Assembly (NCBI GenBank): GCA_018268955.1
Contig: JAFDVO010000022.1
Coordinates: 124,001-188,000 of the forward strand
Source: Acidobacteriota bacterium
Lineage (GTDB): Bacteria; Acidobacteriota; Vicinamibacteria; Vicinamibacterales; CAVVIG01
Direction of reading: 5' to 3'
Length of the DNA: 64,000 nt
Made by a program: the position numbers and the translations under genes. The notes below the pieces were generated by a model. It did no database searches and was not told the origin of the DNA. It was given only the letters and a program-made list of their open reading frames with translations. Positions within the stretch are counted from its first letter, which is position 1, and every line of letters begins with the position of its first letter. Below are positions 59,759 to 64,000 of this stretch, in pieces.

Positions 59759-60621
59759 GGGGGCTCGCGTCTGCCTGCCGTGCTGCCGCGCTGGCGTGCG
59801 GAGTCATCGCCGCTGGTGCGGGCGTGGAGGCGCAGAACCCGTCGCGTCCGCTCCAGATGCGGATTGTCGAGTTCTCCTGGCCTCTTGCCAACGGGGCCGT
59901 CGTGCCGGCTGGCGCGACGGCCGTGACGCTCGATCGCGGGATGGGCTTCACGATGCGCTTTCAGTTGCCGGGCCAGTGCGACGCGCTGCGCGATGCGGGT
60001 GAGCGCTACGGCGTCGATGCCTCACCGTCGATCCGGGACCAGTACGACTCAGCCCGCGCGTTCTGCGGCCGTGCCCGCGTCTTCGCCCTCGGCGTGCCGA
60101 CCGCGCCGCGCGACTTCGTGTCACGGACGGACTTCACGCGGCTGCCCCTCGACCTGATCCCCTACGAGGTCCGCTGTGTGCCGGGCGCCAGCGGCGGCGT
60201 TGCCGACCTCTGCGACGCGTTGAAGCGGCGCGATCCGGCCACCTGCCTCGCCGGCTCCATGCCCGCGGCCCTGTCGCTTGCTCGATTCGTCACGCAGGCC
60301 GATCCGACGACCGGACGCACGCTGCTCGACTGTCGTCCACTGCGGGTGGACGCGTCGAGTTGTCACCTGCGCGCCTCGCAGTTCTCAGGCGCCATCGCCG
60401 CCAGGAGCGGGGTGGTGCACTGCGACCCGGTGCCAGGGGCCACCGCTCCGGTGACCGTCCAGTTGCAGGATGTGACCTACCGCGACGTGAACCGGGACGG
60501 CATCATGGATGCCATCCTCAGCGTCAGCGCTGGCACGCGCATCCCGGCCACGCAGTGGGTGCCGTTCGTGGTGACGAGACGGAGCGCGGCCGCACCACTC
60601 GAGCGGCTCACAATCGAGTAG
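59755..60621 (+). CDS. Secreted hypothetical protein with EF-hand-like loop
   Basis: A 288-residue protein with a signal peptide in the first ~30 residues (ending GAGVEAQ). The mature part carries several cysteines that could form disulphides and near the C-terminus DVTYRDVNRDGIMDAIL, an FG-GAP/dockerin-like calcium loop. Not recognised otherwise. GTG 59755 overlaps the preceding stop by four bases and lacks its own ribosome site. Confidence 0.65.
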   Translation: MRGLASACRAAALACGVIAAGAGVEAQNPSRPLQMRIVEFSWPLANGAVVPAGATAVTLDRGMGFTMRFQLPGQCDALRDAGERYGVDASPSIRDQYDSARAFCGRARVFALGVPTAPRDFVSRTDFTRLPLDLIPYEVRCVPGASGGVADLCDALKRRDPATCLAGSMPAALSLARFVTQADPTTGRTLLDCRPLRVDASSCHLRASQFSGAIAARSGVVHCDPVPGATAPVTVQLQDVTYRDVNRDGIMDAILSVSAGTRIPATQWVPFVVTRRSAAAPLERLTIE

Positions 60622-60634
60622 CAGTCATCCGCTC

Positions 60635-61111
60635 GTGTCCCTCCACGTCGTCCTCGTTCATCCTGAAATCCACTGGAACACCGGCAATGCCGGGCGGACC
60701 TGCCTTGCGGTTGGCGCCACCCTGCACCTTGTCGAACCGCTCGGCTTCTCGCTGGACGAGAAGCAGGTGCGACGGGCCGGCCTCGACTACTGGCCGCACG
60801 TGCCGCTCCGGGTGTGGTACGACTGGGCGGCCTTCGAGCGGGAGCTGGCGGCGCTGGGTGAGCCGTTCTTCTTCTCGACCAGGGCGACCACGCCGTTCTG
60901 GGATGCTCCTCTTGGCGAACCTGACGATGTCGTGCTGATCTTCGGACGTGAGAGCGCGGGCCTACCCGACGACCTGCACGAGCGCTACGCCGCGCGGTTC
61001 GTGACGATGCCGATGCACTCGGCTCGGATCCGTTCGCTCAATCTGTCGACGAGTGTCGGGATCGCGGCGTATGAGGTCCTGCGCCAACGTCGTAGCCGCG
61101 GTCGCGCCTGA
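60635..61111 (+). CDS. trmL: tRNA (cytidine/uridine-34 2'-O)-methyltransferase
   Basis: A 158-residue SPOUT-family (SpoU) enzyme that methylates the wobble ribose of certain leucine tRNAs. Motifs: VLVHPEIHWNTGNAGRTCLA at the N-terminus, LIFGRESAGLPDDL, and the knot motif PMHSARIRSLNLSTSVGIAA. It is the minimal TrmL length with no extra domain. GTG 60635. Confidence 0.94.
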   Translation: MSLHVVLVHPEIHWNTGNAGRTCLAVGATLHLVEPLGFSLDEKQVRRAGLDYWPHVPLRVWYDWAAFERELAALGEPFFFSTRATTPFWDAPLGEPDDVVLIFGRESAGLPDDLHERYAARFVTMPMHSARIRSLNLSTSVGIAAYEVLRQRRSRGRA

Positions 61112-61171
61112 GAGGTCCGGCGCTCCTGGCCATACACTGGTGATGTCAGAAGCTCGAGCTGGAGGTGACTC

Positions 61172-61666
61172 ATGCGGCACGTCCTGATTCTCGTGCTCGT
61201 CGCGTGGGCGGTCGCAGCGGACGTTCGCCCCACTGCCGGCGCGGAGCGACGCTCAGGTGATCCACCGGATGCCTGGAGCCAGGTGCTCCTCGAAATCCAT
61301 CGCGGCGACCGACTGGTCGTCACCCGTCGTGACATGACGCATGTGGACGGCCGCGTCGTATCGATCGACACGGCCGGCCTCACGGTGCTTGTCGACGGCA
61401 CGGAGCGGACGGTGGCGGTCGACGACGTTGCGCAGCTGCGCGTGCGTGGTGATCGTCGTCGGCACGTGCTGGTCGGCATCGCAGTCGGGGCGGTGGCCGG
61501 CGCAGTCGGCACCGTCTTGATTGATCAGCAGTCGTCGCATCCCTCGACGAAGCGCGAAGCGGCTACGATCGGGGCCATCGTGATCGGTGCACCTGCCGGA
61601 GCACTGGCCGGCGCGCTCTGGCCCGCCGGCCACGTGGTGTACGTGGCGCCCGGCTCGCCGCGCTGA
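61172..61666 (+). CDS. Exported/membrane protein with glycine-zipper region, unknown
   Basis: A 164-residue protein with a signal peptide (HVLILVLVAWAVAADV), a small beta-rich region resembling a short SH3-like fold (TRRDMTHVDGRVVSIDTAGL; TVLVDGTERTVAVDD) and two Gly/Ala-rich hydrophobic segments (VGIAVGAVAGAVGTVLI; IGAIVIGAPAGALAGALW). ATG 61172 after GGAGGTG. Not recognised. Confidence 0.72.
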   Translation: MRHVLILVLVAWAVAADVRPTAGAERRSGDPPDAWSQVLLEIHRGDRLVVTRRDMTHVDGRVVSIDTAGLTVLVDGTERTVAVDDVAQLRVRGDRRRHVLVGIAVGAVAGAVGTVLIDQQSSHPSTKREAATIGAIVIGAPAGALAGALWPAGHVVYVAPGSPR

Positions 61667-61702
61667 GCCCATCCCGAGCGCGGTCGTTGCACCGGTCGAC
61701 GC

Positions 61703-61708
61703 TATGAT
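61703..61708 (+). promoter_or_regulatory. Candidate -10 box of the molybdoenzyme gene
   Basis: TATGAT, six bases before the ATG at 61715 with no ribosome site between; probable leaderless transcript. The spacing is the same as at 42279-42284. Confidence 0.45.
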
Positions 61709-61714
61709 CGCGCT

Positions 61715-62890
61715 ATGGCGCTCAACCGCCGCGCGTTCCTGAGCACCCTCGGCGCAACAGGGGCCGCAGCCGTCCTGGAGCAATGGGTCGATGCTCAGCC
61801 CCTGCTCCCGCCTCGAGGCGGACGGCTCGTGCGCACCATGCCGCTCGGGCGGCTCGACGGCCGCCCCAAGCCGCCGACCGGTGTGCTCCTCGGAGAAGGC
61901 CTTGACGCTCGGCTCTTCACGGACCTGTCCGCGCTCGACGTCGACCGTCTCGTGACGCCGACCTCGCAGTTCTATGTGCGCACAGCGCATCCCCCGCTGC
62001 TTCCGCCGGCGAGCGAGTGGCGCATATCCCTTGGCGGGCTCGTGGACAAGACAGGCGTGCTCGACCGCCCCACCATCGAGCGGGAGGCGAAGGACGTCGG
62101 TCTCCGGCTGATGGAGTGCGCCGGTAATTCGGACCCCGCGAACTTCGGCCTCCTGAGCGCCGCCCGGTGGACCGGTGCTGACCTGCTTGCGCTCCTCGAT
62201 CGCGTGCGGCCGCTGGCCAACGCCACCCGCATCAAGGTCGTTGGGATCGACGATGAGCAGCAGGCGTCGGTGACGTCGAACCCCGGCGCCAGTTGGATCT
62301 TCACGCGCGAGGAACTCGAGCGCGCGGGCGCCTTCCTGGCGGTCGGCATGAACGGCGCACCGCTCACGCTCGATCACGGAGCGCCTGTGCGGCTCGTCGT
62401 GCCGAACTACTACGGCTGCTGCTGCATCAAATGGGTGTCCAGCATCGACTGGGTGGCCGACGATGAGCCGGCGACGCTGCAGATGATGGAGTTCTCCGCG
62501 CGTACGCATCAGGCCGGCGTGCCGCGCCTGGCTCGCGACTACACGCCGCCTGCGATCGAGGTCGCCGCGACGCCCGTGCGTGTGGAGCAGTGGGCGATGG
62601 GGCAGGGCGCCGGTGGCCGCATGCTCTACCGCGTCGTCGGCATCCGCTGGGGAGGACGCCGCGCAGAGGTCCCGCTCACCATCAGCTTCCGCGGGCCTGA
62701 CGCATTCGTGCCCGTCAGCAACAATCCACCCTCACCGGACCCCGCGACGTGGAGCCTGTGGTCGCACGAGTGGACGCCGGACGCACCGGGTCGCTACCAG
62801 ATCGCGCTCGCCGTCGCAGACCGCGCGCTCCCGGCGCGGCGGCTGGACCGCGCATACTACACGCGGACCGTAGAGATCGACAGGGTCTAG
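61715..62890 (+). CDS. Tat-exported sulfite-oxidase-family molybdopterin oxidoreductase
   Basis: A 391-residue periplasmic molybdoenzyme. The N-terminus NRRAFLSTLGATGAAAV is a twin-arginine signal. The sulfite-oxidase fold shows LRLMECAGNSDP with Mo-ligand Cys135, the pterin-binding TLDHGAPVRLVVPNYYGCCC and KWVSSIDWV, and a C-terminal Ig-like dimerisation domain (about 280-390). It lacks a cytochrome b5 domain. It could oxidise sulfite or act like MsrP on methionine sulfoxide; no partner heme gene is adjacent. Confidence 0.88.
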   Translation: MALNRRAFLSTLGATGAAAVLEQWVDAQPLLPPRGGRLVRTMPLGRLDGRPKPPTGVLLGEGLDARLFTDLSALDVDRLVTPTSQFYVRTAHPPLLPPASEWRISLGGLVDKTGVLDRPTIEREAKDVGLRLMECAGNSDPANFGLLSAARWTGADLLALLDRVRPLANATRIKVVGIDDEQQASVTSNPGASWIFTREELERAGAFLAVGMNGAPLTLDHGAPVRLVVPNYYGCCCIKWVSSIDWVADDEPATLQMMEFSARTHQAGVPRLARDYTPPAIEVAATPVRVEQWAMGQGAGGRMLYRVVGIRWGGRRAEVPLTISFRGPDAFVPVSNNPPSPDPATWSLWSHEWTPDAPGRYQIALAVADRALPARRLDRAYYTRTVEIDRV

Positions 62891-62915
62891 CGGGGGAGTG
62901 GCTGACCGTCTGGCG

Positions 62916-64000
62916 TTAGAACCGGTCTGCCCGGAAGGGCGCCGGGTCGAATCGGGGTGTCTCACCTGACATCAACTGCGCGAGCAGTTGGCCCGTTGCA
63001 GGTGCGGTCTTCAGCCCGGCCATCTGATGACCGGTTGCGATCCACACGTCTCCGTAGCCGCGTGCGCGTCCGATGACTGGCATGCCGTCCGGCGTGCACG
63101 GACGAAGGCCGCGCCAGACGGAGCGCGCTGCCGGTTCGGGACTCACTCGCAGCATCGCCCGGGCACCCCGAAGGATCACGTCGACGCGGCGGGTGTTGAT
63201 CGAGAAGTCGTTGCGGACCAGTTCCAGCGTGCCGGCGATGCGAAGCGCGTCGTGGTGCGGGTTGACCGCGACCTTGCGCTCGATCAGGTAGATCGAACGC
63301 GAGGGATGCGGGTCGGCCTTGGGCAGGAGCAGCGAGTAGCCCTTCGCACCGATGACCGGCAGGCGGAGGCCGAGCATGCGGCCCATCTGCTCCGACCAGG
63401 AGCCGGTGGCGACGACCAGTTGCTCGGCGCTGAACACGCCGGCTGTGGACTTCACCTCGCGCCGTCCGTGGGCCGTGTTGCCGACGTCGAACACCTCCGC
63501 ACCTTCGACGAACCTGACGCCCGCGGCCGTGGCCTCGTCCGCGAGCACCCGCACCGCCTCGTACGGCTCGCACTGCGCATCGTCTGGAAAGAAGTAGCCG
63601 CCGACGGTCGGTCCGATGACGGCCGGCTCTTGCGCCCGCACCTGCTCGGCGGACCATCGCTCGACGCGCACGCCGGCACGCGCCATCAGCTCGTTGGCCG
63701 CGACCGCGGCATCGATCGACGACTGATGCTCGTACACGGCGAGGAGCCCGCGCCGTTCGAAGCTTCTGAAGGCTGGGTCCCGTGCCGCGAGCGCCTCCCA
63801 CATGTCGACGCTCGCTTTGCAGAGCGCGACAAGGGCCATCGTGGCGGGTTCGAATCGGGATCGGCGTGACGCGAGCAGGAACTCGATGAGCCAGCGCAGG
63901 TACGGCGGGTCGAGCCGTGGCTGGATGTAGAGCGGGCTTTCCGGGTCCAGCATCCACCTGAACGACTTGAAGAGCATCGAGGGGTTGGCCAGGGCGGTGG
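62916..64000 (-). CDS. FAD-dependent D-amino-acid dehydrogenase (DadA-like), partial
   Basis: The C-terminal ~360 residues of a DAO-family flavoenzyme; the N-terminal Rossmann FAD motif lies beyond the window, and the frame is open to base 64000. Visible: LANPSMLFKSFRWMLDPESP at the window edge, and the C-terminal FAD-binding GLRPCTPDGMPVIGRARGYG and ATGHQMAGLKTAPATGQLLA. It matches DadA-type D-amino acid dehydrogenases that feed electrons to the respiratory chain, though related proline/glycine oxidases are possible. Confidence 0.9.
   Translation of the reverse strand, partial: TALANPSMLFKSFRWMLDPESPLYIQPRLDPPYLRWLIEFLLASRRSRFEPATMALVALCKASVDMWEALAARDPAFRSFERRGLLAVYEHQSSIDAAVAANELMARAGVRVERWSAEQVRAQEPAVIGPTVGGYFFPDDAQCEPYEAVRVLADEATAAGVRFVEGAEVFDVGNTAHGRREVKSTAGVFSAEQLVVATGSWSEQMGRMLGLRLPVIGAKGYSLLLPKADPHPSRSIYLIERKVAVNPHHDALRIAGTLELVRNDFSINTRRVDVILRGARAMLRVSPEPAARSVWRGLRPCTPDGMPVIGRARGYGDVWIATGHQMAGLKTAPATGQLLAQLMSGETPRFDPAPFRADRF

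Overview
The window is chromosomal DNA of a high-GC (about two thirds G+C by eye) Gram-negative bacterium. Gene content fits a soil acidobacterium of the Vicinamibacteria type: secreted beta-propeller proteins, penicillin-acylase-like and SpoIVB-like (S55) peptidases, RNase J beside FtsK, ECF sigma/anti-sigma pairs, VapBC pairs, and many intergenic tracts of short, drifting tandem repeats. That placement is inferred; there is no rRNA in the window. I saw no tRNA, CRISPR array, prophage or insertion sequence.

Layout. 1-16.6 kb: a sigma-54 activator (cut by the window edge), a VapBC-like pair, an NHL beta-propeller protein, a penicillin-acylase-family lipoprotein, an OppB/OppC-type permease pair, a TPR protein, an ECF sigma/anti-sigma operon, and a two-gene operon of an S55 peptidase and a large secreted beta-propeller protein. 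16.6-27.3 kb: a complete aromatic amino acid supra-operon, aroDE-trpE-trpG-trpD-trpC-trpF-trpB-trpA-chorismate mutase-aroF-tyrA. 27.3-32.7 kb: scoAB-thiolase-JAMM, a small PKD-like secreted protein, leucyl aminopeptidase and a small membrane protein. 32.7-42.2 kb, minus strand: rnj-ftsK-amidase, nth-metallopeptidase-rsmA, a DUF3467 protein and lexA. 42.2-48.7 kb: a second VapBC pair, two polytopic membrane (GT-C-like) proteins, a PfkB kinase and a coiled-coil methyltransferase, probably a surface-glycan group. 48.7-50.6 kb: a second ECF sigma/anti-sigma operon with a Spy-like periplasmic protein. 50.6-64 kb: housekeeping genes (recG, rsmD, coaD, aminotransferase, CoA-binding protein, rho, MFS exporter, trmL), several unknown or secreted proteins, a Tat-exported sulfite-oxidase-type molybdoenzyme, and a DadA-like dehydrogenase cut by the window end.

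The strongest finding is ahead of aroDE. A TTGACA promoter is followed by a short leader reading frame with Trp-Trp-Tyr-Trp codons. After it come four mutually complementary segments, ending in a 9-bp intrinsic terminator with nine T residues. This is a full ribosome-mediated attenuator, apparently governing shikimate, Trp, DAHP and Tyr genes together, with a Tyr codon among the Trp codons. Other notable points are near-identical sigma-E-like promoters before both ECF sigma genes, a TonB-C-like domain on one anti-sigma factor, six probable leaderless promoters, two VapC-like toxins each lacking a different catalytic acid, and the tandem repeat families, some of which run into the ends of genes.
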